This document shows positions 1 through 23,700 of a stretch of DNA of 64,000 nt, piece after piece (the first letter of the stretch is position 1; each line of letters opens with the position of its first letter). The DNA comes from Boswellia sacra (lineage: Eukaryota > Streptophyta > Magnoliopsida > Sapindales > Burseraceae). The stretch is from NCBI GenBank assembly GCA_013180625.2, contig SNVD02008011.1, positions 248,001-312,000 on the forward strand. Reading direction: 5' to 3'. The position numbers and the translations under genes were made by a program. Below the pieces are notes generated by a model, which made no database searches, was not told the DNA's origin, and worked only from the letters and a program-made list of their open reading frames with translations.

Positions 1-245
1 AGCTCAGGTGTTAATTTAAAATAGCATCATATTGACATTTAACTGAGAAAGCGAAGAAGCTTATGTGATATTAAGGTTTTTCAAATGATTTTACTATTTT
101 AAGGAATAAAAATATTTAGGAAAATATGCAAGGGAAATGAACATGAAGAGGAGGTTAGTAATGATGTTAGAAGTACTTGGATATGATTGCATAGGTTCAT
201 TTCAGACATTTTCGTGTGGTGTATTTACTTATTGCTGTTTTGCAG

Positions 246-11563
<11,318 letters not shown>

Positions 11564-12786
11564 GTGTCTGACGGATTTTGGTTGACACATTTATATTTCA
11601 CTCCATTTTTAGTGGCTGAGGCCCTACTTAACCACTGCATGCTTCCAGCATTTTGTGGTTTCAAAGTTTACTTCAGAAATTTTAGAAGAGGGTGTTTGTG
11701 TACATAGGATTACAGTTCCTGAATATCGGGTTTTTATGGCTTGCCCTAGTGTCAGAACAATGGATTCAACGCATGTTTGAAATCCATTTATCATATTCTT
11801 CTATTCATTTTTTTCTTTTTCCTTTAAAAGTTTTTAGTACCATTTCCATTACTTCCCCCATTTTTGGATGTGATAGATTTATTTGCTTGTATCATTTTCG
11901 GTTACATATATCCGTACTCTTGGACTCTGGTGGCACTGTAATATTAGTAACATTCTTGTAAGGGGAGGGATATATTATATTTCCCAACGTAATATATTTT
12001 CTTCTCCTAGAAATCTTTCTTCGTACTGTATTAGCAGATGCTATTTTTGATCTTGGTTCTGATTTGGATGTCTTTTCATTGTTTATCACTTTGTAGTTGC
12101 CTGCGTCACCGGCTTATTTATATATAGTGCTGCGTGACTCAATGTGATGACTTTTCTTCTCTTTGGAAAGTTTTGTTTCTTGCCATGTCTAGTGGTGAAA
12201 ATTTGTTGCTTTGATTTTTTTATTTTTTGAACTTCATCTTTTTATTGTAATTGTTGATGGCTATGCCAATGGTGCTGCTTGTGAGAGCTTAGCAAGCTCT
12301 GAAGTGTTGCTATAGTGCAGTTTTATTAATTATGTAGCTGGTTTATATTTTAGTGTTGCCACTTGCCAGGATACTAGACGTAAAATGTAAAAATTCATGG
12401 AACAAATTTTTTAAAGATTTTTTAGAAGGTACATGTAAAATTTTAAAAAATTATATAATATTTTTTGGAGATTATGTAACTTCTCATAAAAAATTATAAA
12501 TTCTTTTGAAGATTATGTAAAAATTTATTAAATATATAACTTTTAAGTGAATTTATATGATTTTAAAGGGTTTAATATGTGTTCTGTTTTTAAAACACAC
12601 GATGGGGGCTACTTTTTCTCAAGTGAATATCAGAAAAGATAAATATGTTAATTAAAACTTTAAGCGAGGACGAACCCAGGTTTGATAAAAAATGATGGAC
12701 AAACGGAATTTTAACATTTAGCGCTCTAACTAATTTGACAAAAGTAAAGTCAACAATTCATCTGTATCCGAAATTGACAATGACTT
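11564..12786 (+). other. Dynamin 3' UTR and AT-rich downstream spacer
   Basis: The sequence after the stop codon should contain the 3' UTR. I see no perfect AATAAA near the stop, so the polyadenylation site is not assigned. Beyond about 12.1 kb the sequence is AT-rich with no gene, and a small cluster of related ATTATGTAA-type motifs lies at about 12.4-12.55 kb. Confidence 0.45.
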
Positions 12787-13570
12787 ATAGAATTTAGACC
12801 TGATAACAGGTCGTGTTACAATAATTTTGTGTTGTTTTGTATTCGTGTCGTGTTAAATTATGTTAATCCAAATTCAATCTATTAACTTATTAAGTCTAAA
12901 TCTAGAAATTTAAATTCAACTATTAATTTAACATGTTATTCAAATTTAAATCATTTAATCTTTATTTTTTTCAAGTTAGACAATAATATGTGTAACATGA
13001 CTAATATAAATTCTAAACATATAATATAACCAATAATTTATAAATTTAAAATCTAACAAATATTTTGAAATCCATTGAAATATCCAAATTTAATATAATA
13101 TGAAAATATAAACAAAATTTTGTATTCAAAATCATTTAAAGATCCATCTAAAGCATATTTGAGATAAATAATTGATAATGTCCAATTATTGAACGATTTC
13201 TGAAAATGAAGTAGAACATTTTATAAGTTTCTTTTTTGTATTTCTCATCAAAATGTCATCCTCATACACACCTAAGAAAAAGATGATGTAATTATATTAG
13301 AATAATTTTAATTAGATTAAACATAATTATAAATTAGTATTTGTTAAGTTTTATTATTTTTTATGTATCATAAATAAATTTACTATATTATCCTTAATAT
13401 TAACGGGTTAAATGGTTGAAACAGTTTTTTATAGGATAAACCCAAACACGGTCTATTATCAAATAGGTTTTACCGTGTTAACCCATTAATGACCCGATCC
13501 GATAATATTATATCCAAAACACGTTTTTATTGAATTGGTTCGTGTCGTATTACCGGGTCGAATAGAATTT
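12787..13570. mobile_element. Non-autonomous Mutator-like element (MITE-sized) with 9-bp target duplication
   Basis: The 9-mer ATAGAATTT occurs at 12787-12795 and again at 13562-13570, flanking a 766-bp AT-rich segment. The inner ends are imperfect inverted repeats. The left end begins GACCTGATAACA, and the reverse complement of the right end begins GACCCGGTAATA (11 of the first 14 bases agree). The inner edges also share CGTGTCGT-type motifs. There is no coding capacity. A 9-bp duplication is typical of Mutator-like elements (established). The assignment to MULE is inference, and a hAT-like origin (8-bp duplications) is the alternative. Confidence 0.6.
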
Positions 13571-14807
13571 GCTAAGCCTACTAGAACTTTAAGATTAAAT
13601 CTTAGAAGTTAATGACTTAGGGGTAAATCATCACTGGTTTTGTCTGTGTTCTACTTATTTATTAAAATTTTTTGCCTTTAGCAGAAACCCTAACAGGCTA
13701 AGAATCGAACTTTTATGTGTACGTGTGTTTTTTTTCTGCAATGTTATATCCAATTTGCAGTTGGATCATTATGGATGCAGTCAGAACATTTGATTTACTT
13801 GTAGTTCTTGATTTATTTTTAATTTTTTTTGTTTTCTTTTCATTTTTTTAAACTTAAAAGCGATATCATTAGTAGTTTTTTTTTCAAAAATGTTTTAAAA
13901 TTCCGCCAAATTTCACCAAGTAACCCCTTTAAAACTCTTTTAACTAATTCTAAACCTACTTTTATTTTTAAACTAAGTCTAACCTCTTTCATGAAAGAAA
14001 AATACAACTCTATCCGTAAGAGTTAAAAAAATAACAAAATAACCAAATCAAACGCATACCATGTGAAAGTTCTTTCCCAGCCGGCGATCTCCATACTCTA
14101 CTGCTCTTCAAGAAGTCTCATCCTTAAATCCATCTTGTTAAGTTGTAAGAAATTTGGATTATGTATTTGTTCACATATGCTCTTTTTTTATTTATTTGGT
14201 TTCATGATTTATGATGTTTTGATGGAGTTTTGGCATCTAGGTTTTGGGTTTTGTGATGTTTTGGCTTATGGGTTATGTGAAATTGGGATATGCCTTGTGA
14301 GGATTCTAGCGTTTCGTTATTTTACAATCGATTTGTTGGGTTCGTATTTTACTATCTTGTAGGTTTGTTTATGTTTGTGTTTATGCATGTATGTTATATG
14401 ATGAAATGCCTCCCTTATAATTTAGAATGAAAGTAGGGATTTTGTTTTCAGGATTGATTCAACTTTACTAATTTTGTTTTATGATATCTGTAAATGGTTT
14501 TTTTTTCCTTTTTTTTCTTTAAGAATTATTATGCTTCAGAATACGAAATTAAGCGAATTGAATTTAATCCAATTTTTTTAAATAAATGTTACTTTAAGCA
14601 TCAATTAAAGTTTAAATATTGGGCTTTTGATATGAGGATTGAAATCAGTTACATTGTTGCTAAGTTAATGAAATTTTTTATGGGTTTTTTTTAAAACAAT
14701 TTGAGGAAATTGGGATCCTTAAAAAGGTTGAAATAAAAAATAACTTTTACTTGTCAACCGAATGATGTGTACGATTCAGACCATGATATGATTTAGACCA
14801 TGATGTA
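13571..14807. other. AT-rich spacer without recognisable gene
   Basis: This spacer is composed of T-rich and A-rich tracts. Open frames of up to about 100 codons (for example at 14063-14362) have low-complexity hydrophobic products and no domain that I recognise. It may be part of the decayed DNA transposon to its right. Confidence 0.5.
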
Positions 14808-15201
14808 TACAAGGATGGTCCATTTCAAAATCTACTAAAGGCATATGAACCAATGGTTCCTTTGTTGATAAAGGCCATTGATGTGAACACTGATGGTAGT
14901 ATGATTCATGGTTGATGAATCGAGTTGAAGGTGTTTACCAACAACATATGAGGTATAATTTTAGTAAACAAAAAACTTGTTTCTTTTTAGACAATGCTTC
15001 GTGAACAAGCAACTAACAATTTGATTTTTGTTTTTAGCGGAGATTAATTGTGGAGTTTTTGCTATACTTTACCTCCATTGTCTAATTACCAGTGACTCGA
15101 TAAACGATATACTTGATGCAGACAAAGTCCGAAACTATAGGAAGGAGTTAGCTACAAATATGCTCGACACAAGATTATGGAAATCAATTGTTAAACCATG
15201 A
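14808..15201 (+). pseudogene. Degenerate Ulp1-like cysteine protease (peptidase C48) domain, transposon-associated
   Basis: The + strand reads a fragment with LLKAYEPMVPLLIKAI from 14808. A short segment with VYQQHMR follows near 14.93 kb. After an intron-like gap ending TTTTTAG at 15036 comes INCGVFAILYLHCLI and then KVRNYRKELATNML, to TGA at 15201. In the C48 (Ulp1/SENP) family the catalytic Cys sits in a D/N-C-G-V/I-F motif preceded by a Gln-containing segment, which matches the order seen. Plant MULEs and CACTA elements often carry such domains. The catalytic His and Asp region is not recoverable and frames are broken, so this is a remnant. A decayed host gene cannot be excluded. Confidence 0.55.
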
Positions 15202-15411
15202 AAACACGTATAATTTTCTAAACCATGGCAAAAAAAAAGTATTTGGAGATTTTTTATAATCCATATTATATAGTTTAGCGTATTTACACCGTGATGGATA
15301 CTGTTAACACGTCTCTTATTATGCAATATTTTCTTCTTAAGCATATGCCAATTATGAATTTGAGTTTGTTGTATATTATGATGGCATACCTCCGTTGGTA
15401 CTTAGGCTATT

Positions 15412-15655
15412 GCGTAAACTTTGTTTAGTATTATCTTGGATGTTGACGGTGCAAACTTTGTTTAGTTTGGAAAACATAAAAAAATATATTGTTTTTTATG
15501 TTGATGGGGCGAACTTGGTTTAGTGTTGAAACGATTGAAAAATGTATTCTTTTAGATATTTACAATGCAAACTTTGTTTACTTTTGAAACCAGGAAAAAA
15601 TGTATTGTTTTAGATTTTAACTTTTGAAACTTTGTTGTGCAAAATTCCTCAGACT
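15412..15655. repeat. Degenerate ~58-bp tandem repeat
   Basis: Units centred on GCAAACTTTGTTTA recur at about 15451, 15509 and 15567 (spacing 58 bp), with flanking partial units at 15412 and after 15620. Each unit is followed by TTGAAA and a TGTATTGTTTTAGAT-type segment. The sequence is non-coding. Confidence 0.65.
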
Positions 15656-16540
15656 TAAAATTTACACAACATAGTCATGCAAAATTCAATATGCATCCAA
15701 TTTGGTCTGCGCACAATGACAAATGCATAAAATATGCTAAAGGTTAAACCAAATATGAAAACATCTCATGATTGTCCGGGGAGAGGTTAAGTATAAAAAA
15801 AAAATAACATCATTTCATACCTTTGAATATATTCGTTTTACGATATTGTTTGACATGCATAATTGTGTATTTGGTTGCTTCTTAGGTTTTTATTTCAATT
15901 AATCTGGGGAATTTGTATGTTGTTTACAATTACTGCATGACATGGTCGTGCAAAATTCAAAAGTCATGTTTTTGCATGAATAGGTCGTGCACTAACATGA
16001 CATAGTCATGTAAAATAATAGTGAGAATTTTTATGTTGTTGACAATTATTGCACCACATGGTCGCGCAAAATTTCAGAGGTCATTTTTTTTGTCATGAAT
16101 GGGTCGTGAACTAACACGACATAGTTGTGCAAAATTTCAGAAGTGATTTTTTGGTACGGGTGGGTCGTGAACTAATACGACATAGTCGTGCAAAACAATA
16201 GTGATAATTTTGTATGTTGTTCACAATTACTGCACAATATGGTCGTGTAAATTGCATGATTTGGTCGTGCAAAATTTCAGAAGTCATTTTTTTGGCATGA
16301 ATGTTTCGTGACTAACACGACTTAGTCATGCAAAACAAATGTGACAATTTTTATGTTGTTCACAATTATTACACGACATGGTCGTGCAATTTGCATGACT
16401 TGATCATGCAAAATTTCAAAAGTCATTTTTTTGCATGAATGTGTCATGAACTAATACAACATAGTTGTGCAAAACAATAGTGAGAATTTTTATGTTGTTC
16501 ACAATTACTGGACCACTTGGGGGTGTAGAAATCTAGAACT
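15655..16540. repeat. Palindrome-bearing minisatellite (GCACGAC/GTCGTGC)
   Basis: Five irregular units share TATGTTGTTCACAATTA at about 15916, 16032, 16213, 16352 and 16491 (spacings 116, 181, 139 and 139). The units carry variants of CACGACATGGTCGTGCA, an inverted repeat able to form a hairpin, and of AAGTCATTTTTTTGCATGAA. No open frame runs through the array. It lies between the Ulp1-like remnant and the zinc-knuckle remnant, so it may be internal sequence of one decayed transposon. Confidence 0.7.
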
Positions 16541-17261
16541 CATTTCTTTGCATGATAAAATTGCTTACGTTACCTTGCAATTACCTTATAAGACTAATAA
16601 AACTGCATTACATTGAAATGGATTACCGTTATATATGAACGACTTATGAATAACTTTCTTTGTATGATGGGTACTTGCACTAGCATATCGTAGTTGTGCG
16701 ATGCAATAGTCCTTTTTTGGATGTTACTTTCCTAATTTTTTCTTGATGTTGTAGATAATTACCATTAAGACTAATAAAATTGCATTACATTGAAATGGAT
16801 TATCATTATACATGAACAACATTGAAATGGATTACTGTTATTCTAGTCATTTTTTCTTGATATTCACTGAAGTCATTAGTCAACATCATCAGCCGCTTCA
16901 TTGTCCAACCTAACGATAACAACCTATATGTGCATTCCTTCAAGTAATGCTTTTAATAAGCAGTACCAACATATCATCACATATGTCAAACGTAGTTCTG
17001 ATAAACATAAACAATTGAATACTGTTCAAAGTGATAATACATATATGACATAATAATTTGAAGGACAAAGCATGCAACCCCAACAACAATGATAAAGAAA
17101 GGGCCCACAGATGACATAGGTTTTTGCCTCAATTTGGTTTTTATCATATTCATGTTTTGGTCACTCCTAACGTGGCTTGTACAGAGCCTAGTTCTTCTAT
17201 CTTCATTTAGGAGATCATATATTTTGACCTAAAATAACCAAAATAAACGAGCAATTGTTAG
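16541..17261. other. Non-coding segment with one dispersed duplication
   Basis: The phrase GACTAATAAAACTGCATTAC (with variants), followed by ATTGAAATGGATTA, occurs near 16591 and again near 16769. This points to a further duplicated block of about 60 bp, offset by about 180 bp. No gene is seen. Confidence 0.5.
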
Positions 17262-17411
17262 TTATAAACATGGTGAGTATGTTAACTCATTATAAAGACA
17301 ATATTTAGACAATAAATATAAACCACCAGTCTCACTTGATGGAGCATTCTGATTTCTTTGGGTTGACAATGGATTCGATGAGCGACATATCTTACGATTA
17401 TGACTTGTTCC
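17262..17411 (-). pseudogene. Possible MULE-type zinc-knuckle C-terminal fragment, cut by element A
   Basis: Read on the minus strand from the LTR edge, the frame gives TSHNRKICRSSNPLSTQ and then a Ser/Gly/Leu tail. SHNRKIC fits the second half (H-x4-C) of the CCHC knuckle found at the C-terminus of MURA and FAR1-type transposases. The first two cysteines would lie beyond 17411, where the LTR of element A begins. The match is short, so the call is tentative. Confidence 0.3.
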
Positions 17412-18413
17412 TGTTAGCCCTAAGGCTACATGATAATTTTGATGATAACAATACACATTGATTAATTGTGATTTACTAACATGTTTATTTATGTGCAAGA
17501 GTAATATCATTGAAATAATTGTCAAATCAAGAAAGGCTTATTAAAATGAAGTGTTGAAGCTAAGGAGAAGACTACATGTTAAAGGCACCAAAGTTTAAGT
17601 ACAAGGTTTGATTCAAGGAATGTGACACATGAGCAATGTTTAATCAATTGGTCATATATTTCTCTACAAATGCCAAATGACAGATTCTTGAGCCTTTGGA
17701 AAGCTTACTCAATTTATAACATTTCATATTTTAAAAATTCAAATTTTAAGTGTAAGGTTGTCCAAATCATCATGCAAGTTGAAAGACAAATGGAAGCAGC
17801 TGACATGAGCACCGAATACTCTTTTGGACATATCTTGAGCTAGAAAAATCAAAATGACTTGATTCTTGTGGCATTAGAAAGATGACTTAATGGGACACAT
17901 TTCATATTTTTTGAAGAAATTCAAATTTCAAATGGAAGGCCGACATAATTGACATGCAATTCGGTGGACTGACACAGAGAAGAAAAATCAACTCACATGA
18001 GCACCGAATGGTGTTTTGGCCATATCTTAAGATAGAGATATCCAAATGCTTTGATTCTTAATGTTTTGGAAAGATTATTCAAATATGCAGATCTTTTATG
18101 TTTTGAAGAAATTCAAATTTCAAACGGAAGGCTGACAGAATTATCATTCAATTCGGTGGACTGACACAAGAAAGAAAAATCAAGTCACATGAGCACCGAA
18201 TGGTGTTTTGGCCATATCTTGAGCTACAGATATCCAAATGACTTGGTTCTTGATGCGTTGGAAAGCTTATTCAAATGTACAGATCTTTTATGTTTTACAG
18301 ATTTTCAAATTTCAAACGGAACATTGAAAAAAATGGCAGACAAGATTACGGTTTTTATGGTGGGCAGAAAATTTGGAGATGGTGTCTTCACTTGATTAAG
18401 TTCATCTCATTTG

Positions 18414-18424
18414 CCTATAAAAGG
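18414..18424 (+). promoter_or_regulatory. TATA box of the element A 5' LTR promoter
   Basis: CCTATAAAAGG lies about 0.8 kb before the LTR end. The same motif is at 24800-24810 in the 3' LTR, at the equivalent place. It is the likely start region for the genomic transcript (inference from motif and position). Confidence 0.55.
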
Positions 18425-18633
18425 AGCCATTCTCCCATGCATTCAACAAGAGCAAGAGAAGTATCCATCAAGCCACAAATAAGGGAAATATCATTTTTAG
18501 AGAGCTTTTATATTTTTTATCTACTCTTTGAGGAGAGTTGTATTTTGTTATAAACAATTATCTTTGTTCTTGTATTGTGGTGAGAGTGAGATCTTATTGT
18601 AAAGGATAAAAGTTATCCTTGAGAGAAATATTT

Positions 18634-18921
18634 CCTTGGTGAGGTTGTTCATCAAGAAGAACTCTTGGTGTGGTGTTATCAAGGGTTGAAAGAAGTTGCC
18701 TTGGTGAGGTTGTTCATCAAGAAGAACTCTTGGTGTGGTGTTATCAAGGGTTGAAGGAAGTTGCCTTGGTGAGGTTGTTCATCAAGAAGAACTCTTGGTG
18801 TGGTGTTATCAAGGGTTGAAGGAAGTTGCCTTGGTGAGGTTGTTCATCAAGAAGAACTCTTGGTGTGGTGTTATCAAGAGTTGGAAGAAAAAGTCTTGGT
18901 GAGGTTGTTCATCAAGCAAGT
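18634..18921 (+). repeat. 65-bp tandem array in the 5' LTR of element A, about 4.4 units
   Basis: Units begin CCTTGGTGAGGTTGTTCATC at 18634, 18699, 18764 and 18829. A partial variant starts at 18894. The copies are almost identical. Confidence 0.92.
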
Positions 18922-19231
18922 TGTAAAGATTCTACAACTTAGTGGAAAGCTTAGCTCGTGGAGCTAGGAGCCCGTGGACGTAGGCAAGGTTTGCCGAACC
19001 ACGTAAATTGAGTTTGCACTCTCTCTATCCCTATCTCTTTACATTAACTTGCACTTGTGATTGCTCTTCATTTCTATTCTCTTGATTGCATTCTATTTTC
19101 ATCTTCTTCACCTTTATTCTCAAAGAAAGAGTTAAATAATTTTGATTTCAAGAAAAGTTTTCTAAATCCGTTTTTATAAATAAAAACCCAATTCACCCCC
19201 CCTCTTGGGTTGCCATACCTGGGTCAACAAG

Positions 19232-19243
19232 TGGTATCAGAGC
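19232..19243 (+). other. Primer binding site of element A
   Basis: TGGTATCAGAGC, complementary to the 3' end of plant initiator tRNA-Met, two bases after the LTR end. Confidence 0.9.
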
Positions 19244-19283
19244 AAGGTTGCTCAATTTTTTAAATCTTAATCGATTTTGAGCT

Positions 19284-20711
19284 ATGGCAACTTTTAATTC
19301 AACTTCATATGTTGAGGGACTTTCTATCTCTAGACCTCCATTTTTTAATGGAAGTGATTACTCTTATTGGAAAACTAGAATGAGTATTTTCTTGAAATCT
19401 TTTGATTATGATTTGTGGTCTATTGTTTTGGAAGGACCTTTTGTTCCTACCAAAATTGAAAATGGGGAATGCATGCTTAAAGAACCTAAAGAGTTTAGTG
19501 AAGATGATAAAAGAAATTGAGTTTGAATGCTAAAGCTATGAATGTGTTATATTGTGCTCTAGATAGAAATGAGTTTAATAGAATATCTACTTGTTCTACG
19601 GCACAAGAAATATGGCACACACTTGAAGTAACTCATGAAGGAACTAGTCAAGTTAAAGAATCTAAAATTAGTATGCTAGTTCATAGTTATGAGCTTTTTA
19701 AGATGAAATCGGATGAATCAATTTCTGAAATGTTTACTAGATTTACGAATATTATTAATAGTTTGAAATCTCTTGGTAAATCTTATTCTAATGTTGAAAT
19801 GGTGAGAAAGATTCTTAGGTGTCTACCAAAATCTTGGGAGCCAAAGGTGATAGCAATTCAAGAAGCAAAGAACCTCACCAAACTACCATTAGAAGAACTT
19901 ATGGGTTCTCTCATAACTCATAAAATCGCCTTGAAGGACAGTGAAGAAGAAGATTACGAAGTGGCAAACATGTGCTTCATGGCTTTAAGTGAAGATGAGG
20001 TAAGTATTCTAAACTATGATCCTAAACTTTCATATGATGAATTACTTGAAGCATTCCAAAATTTACATGTGCAAATTGATAAGAAAAACTCGAAAATCAA
20101 TGCTTTCAAAAAGAAGTCAAAAATCATGTTATCTCATTAGAAGAGTTGGTAGAAATAAATGAGCTTTAGAAAATGAAATGAATTTAAAGCAAAAAGATTT
20201 GAAAGTTTGGAAAGTCAAATATATTTTGTAAAAATGAAAAAGGAGGATTTTAAAACAAAGGATTGTGATAAAATTAGAGAAAGAAAAATGTTATTTTGAA
20301 AAAGGAAAATAATGACTTAAGAAATATTGTTGAAGTTTACAATAGAAGCAAAAAAAAATTGAATTCATATGTGACAAAACCAAAGGTGTGTTTTGAGTAA
20401 AAGAGTTTAGGTGAAAGACGCATCCTACGTCAACAGAACACGTATGAGCAGAAAAAGTATTTTAAAAAATTATTTTTGCCCATGCATCTGTTCTAGGAAT
20501 AATGCCGGAATCATTCATGGACTATTGTGGAAGAAAAGGACAAAAAGTGCATTCTTGCTATATTAAGAGAAATCCTAATTTGAAACAAATATGGGTTCCA
20601 AAAAGTACCAAAACTAACCCCCAAGGACCCAAGAACTTTTGGGTACCAAAAAGTTACTCCTTGAATGTTGATTGTAGAGACAAAGGAGTGGCAAACACAA
20701 GTGGTACTTAG
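19284..20711 (+). pseudogene. gag of element A, frameshifted and with a damaged zinc knuckle
   Basis: Gag is the nucleocapsid/capsid precursor. The frame opens with MATFNSTSYVEGLSI at 19284 and contains FNGSDYSYWKTRM, which is typical of Copia/Sirevirus gag. The first frame stops at 19520. The protein continues in another frame (19517-20140) with the UBN2-type segment (EIWHTLEVTHEGTSQVKESK). From 20140 to 20501 the sequence is broken in all frames. The knuckle segment at 20502-20711 reads YCGRKGQKVHSCYIK. Compared with C-x2-C-x4-H-x4-C, the first Cys is absent and the His position is Gln. It is therefore non-functional as it stands. Confidence 0.85.
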
Positions 20712-23700
20712 ATAGTGGATGCTCAAGGCATATGACCGGAGATGCCTCCAAATTCTCAAGATTAATCATGAAGAAAGGAGGATATGTGACCTTCGGTGAT
20801 AATGCCAAAGGAAGGGTAATCGGACATGGTGATATTGGTAACCCTTCTTCACCTATTATTAAAGATGTTTTGCTTGTTCATGGTTTGAAACATGATTTGA
20901 TTAGTATTAGTCAATTGTGTGATAAGGGATATTTTGTTGCTTTTGAGCCTAATAGATGTGTGATTAAGGATGTTAGTAACAATAAGACATTATTTATTGG
21001 TAATAGATGTGGTAATATTTATACAATTGATATTGATGTTAATGATCATGTAGAAAATTGTTTCATTGTTAATCATGATGCTTGGTTATGGCATAGAAGG
21101 TTAGGTCATGCTAGCATGGACACAATTTCAAAAATTTCTAAAAATGTTTTAGTTGATGGTCTTCCAAAAATAAAATTTGAAAAGGATAAGATTTGTGATG
21201 CTTGTCAATTTGGAAAACAGTGAGAACTTCATTTAAACAAAAGAAATTTATTTCAACAAATAAACCTCTACAATTACTTCATTTGGATTTATTTGGACCA
21301 TCAAGAACTCAAAGCCTTGGTGGAAAGTATTATGTTTTTGTTATTGTGGATGAATATTCAAGATTCACTTGGGTATTATTCTTGAAAACTAAAAATGAGG
21401 CCATACAAGCTTTTTCAAAATTTGCAAAAAGAGTCCAAAATCAAAAAGGGTATTCTATTGTGTCAATTAGGAGTGATCATGGTGGTGAAGTAGACAATGT
21501 TGCATTTGAAAATCTTTGTGATGAAAATGTTTTTGAGCATAATTTTTCCTCACCTAGAACTCCACAACAAAATGGTGTTGTTGAGAGGAAAAATAGGACT
21601 ATCCAAGAAATGGCTAGGACCATGTTACTTGAAAATAATTTGCCAAAATATTTTTGGGCCGAAGCCGTTAATACCGCATGCTTTATAATCAATAGAGTCC
21701 ATGTTAGAGCTTTAATAAAGAAAACTCCTTATGAACTTTGGAAAGGAAGAAAACCCAACATTGGATTTTTTAAAGTTTTTGGATGTAAATGTTTTATTTT
21801 AAACACTAAGGATAACCTTGGAAAGTTTGATGCAAAAGCCGATGTTGGAATTTTTGTTGGCTACTCCAACCATAGTAAAGCATATAGAGTTTTTAACAAA
21901 AAGACTCTTACTATTGAAGAATCTATGCATGTTGAATTTGATGAAACTAATGTTATTTCTTCAAAGAATTTAGATGATGATATTGTTGATGTAGAAAGGC
22001 AAATCAAGGAATCAAGGCTTGATGAAAAGAGCCAAGATGAATTACAACTTCAACAAGAAAAGCTTGAGGAAGTAAATGATTCTTCCCAAGAATTACCACA
22101 GGAATGGAGGTATGCAAAAGCTCACCCTAAAGATCTCATTATTGGTGAACCATCACAAGGTATGAAAACTATATCTTCTTTTAAGAACTTTTGTAATCAT
22201 TTTGCTTTTGTCTCTCAATTTGAACCAAAATCTTTTAAAGAAGCCGAAAATGACGAAAGTTTGATTTTGGCTATGCAAGAAGAATTGAATCAATTTGAGA
22301 GAAATCAAGTTTGGGAATTAGTCCCTAGACCCAAAAATCATTCTATTATAGGCACTACATGGATTTTTAGAAATAAAGTAGGTGAAAATGGCACCATTAT
22401 TAGAAACAAAGCTAGACTTGTTGCTCAAGGATACAATCAAGAAGAAGGTATTGATTATGAGGAAACCTATGCACCGGTTGCTAGATTAGAATCAATTAGA
22501 ATGTTGTTTGCATTTGCATGTTATAAAAATTTTACATTATATCAAATGGATGTCAAAAGTGCATTTTTTAAATGGTTACATTATGGAGGAAGTATATGTA
22601 GAGCAACCTTTTGGTTTTCAAAATCATGATTTTCCAAACCATGTTTTCAAACTCAAAAAGGCACTTTATGGCTTGAAACAAGCACCAAGAGCATGGTATG
22701 ATAGATTGAGCAAATTTCTCATTGATAATGGTTTCGAAATGAAAAAAGTTGATACTACTCTTTTTGGTAAAACAAAAAATGATGATTTATTAATTGTTCA
22801 AATCTATGTTGATGATATTATATTTGGTGCTACTAATGTCTCTATGTGTGAGGAATTTTCTAAGTGCATGCAACAAGAATTTGAAATGAGCTTAATGGGA
22901 GAATTAAATTTCTTCCTTGGACTTCAAATCAAGCACTCAAGAGATGGGATCTTCATTAATCAAGCTAAATACACAAGAGATCTTCTCAAGAAGTTTGGCA
23001 TGGATAATTCAAGGACATATAACACACCTATGGGTACATTAACCAAGCTTTACAAAGATGAGAAAGGAAAAGATGTTGAGGTAACAAAATATCGAGGTAT
23101 GATTGGCTCTCTTTTGTATTTAACTGCTAGTAGACCTGATATTATGTTTAGTGTGTGGATGTGTGCTAGATTTCAATCTTGTCCAAAGGAATCTCACCTT
23201 AAAGCTGTCAAAAGGATATTTAGATATCTTCTTGGAACCATAAATCTAGGTCTTTGGTATCCTAAGTGTGATAATTTTGTTCTAATTAGTTATTCCGATG
23301 CGGACTTTGCTGGGAGTCTTCTTGATAGAAAGAGCACTAGTGGCTCTTGCCATTTTCTAGGACATGCATTAGTCTCATGGTTTAGTAGAAAACAAAATTT
23401 TGTTGCCTTATCAACCGCGGAAGCCGAGTATATTGCAGTAGGAAGTTGTTGTGCACAATCTCTTTGGATGAAACAAATTTTAAAAGATTATGGTGTGGTA
23501 TTTGATCATATTCCCATCAAATGTGACAATACAAGTGCCATCAACATTTCAAAAAATCCCATACAACACTCTAGGACTAAGCATATAGAGATTAGACATC
23601 ATTTTATTAGAGATCATGTGCAAAAAGGTAATATTTCTTTATAATTTGTTCCCACCGATAAACAATTAGCCGATATATTTACTAAACCCCTTAGTCAAGA

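Larger units (their letters stand above)
17412..19229 (+). repeat. 5' LTR of element A (1818 bp)
   Basis: Starts TGTTAGCCCTAAGGCTACAT and ends TACCTGGGTCAACA, so the termini are TG...CA. It contains about three ~192-bp units marked by GAGCACCGAAT at 17807, 17999 and 18191, a TATA box near 18416, and a 65-bp tandem array from 18634. It is 274 bp longer than the 3' LTR, largely because of extra repeat units. Confidence 0.92.

Noticed and set aside
14063..14362. 99-codon + strand frame
   Set aside because: Low-complexity, Phe/Leu/Cys-rich product in T-rich DNA, with no homology that I recognise.
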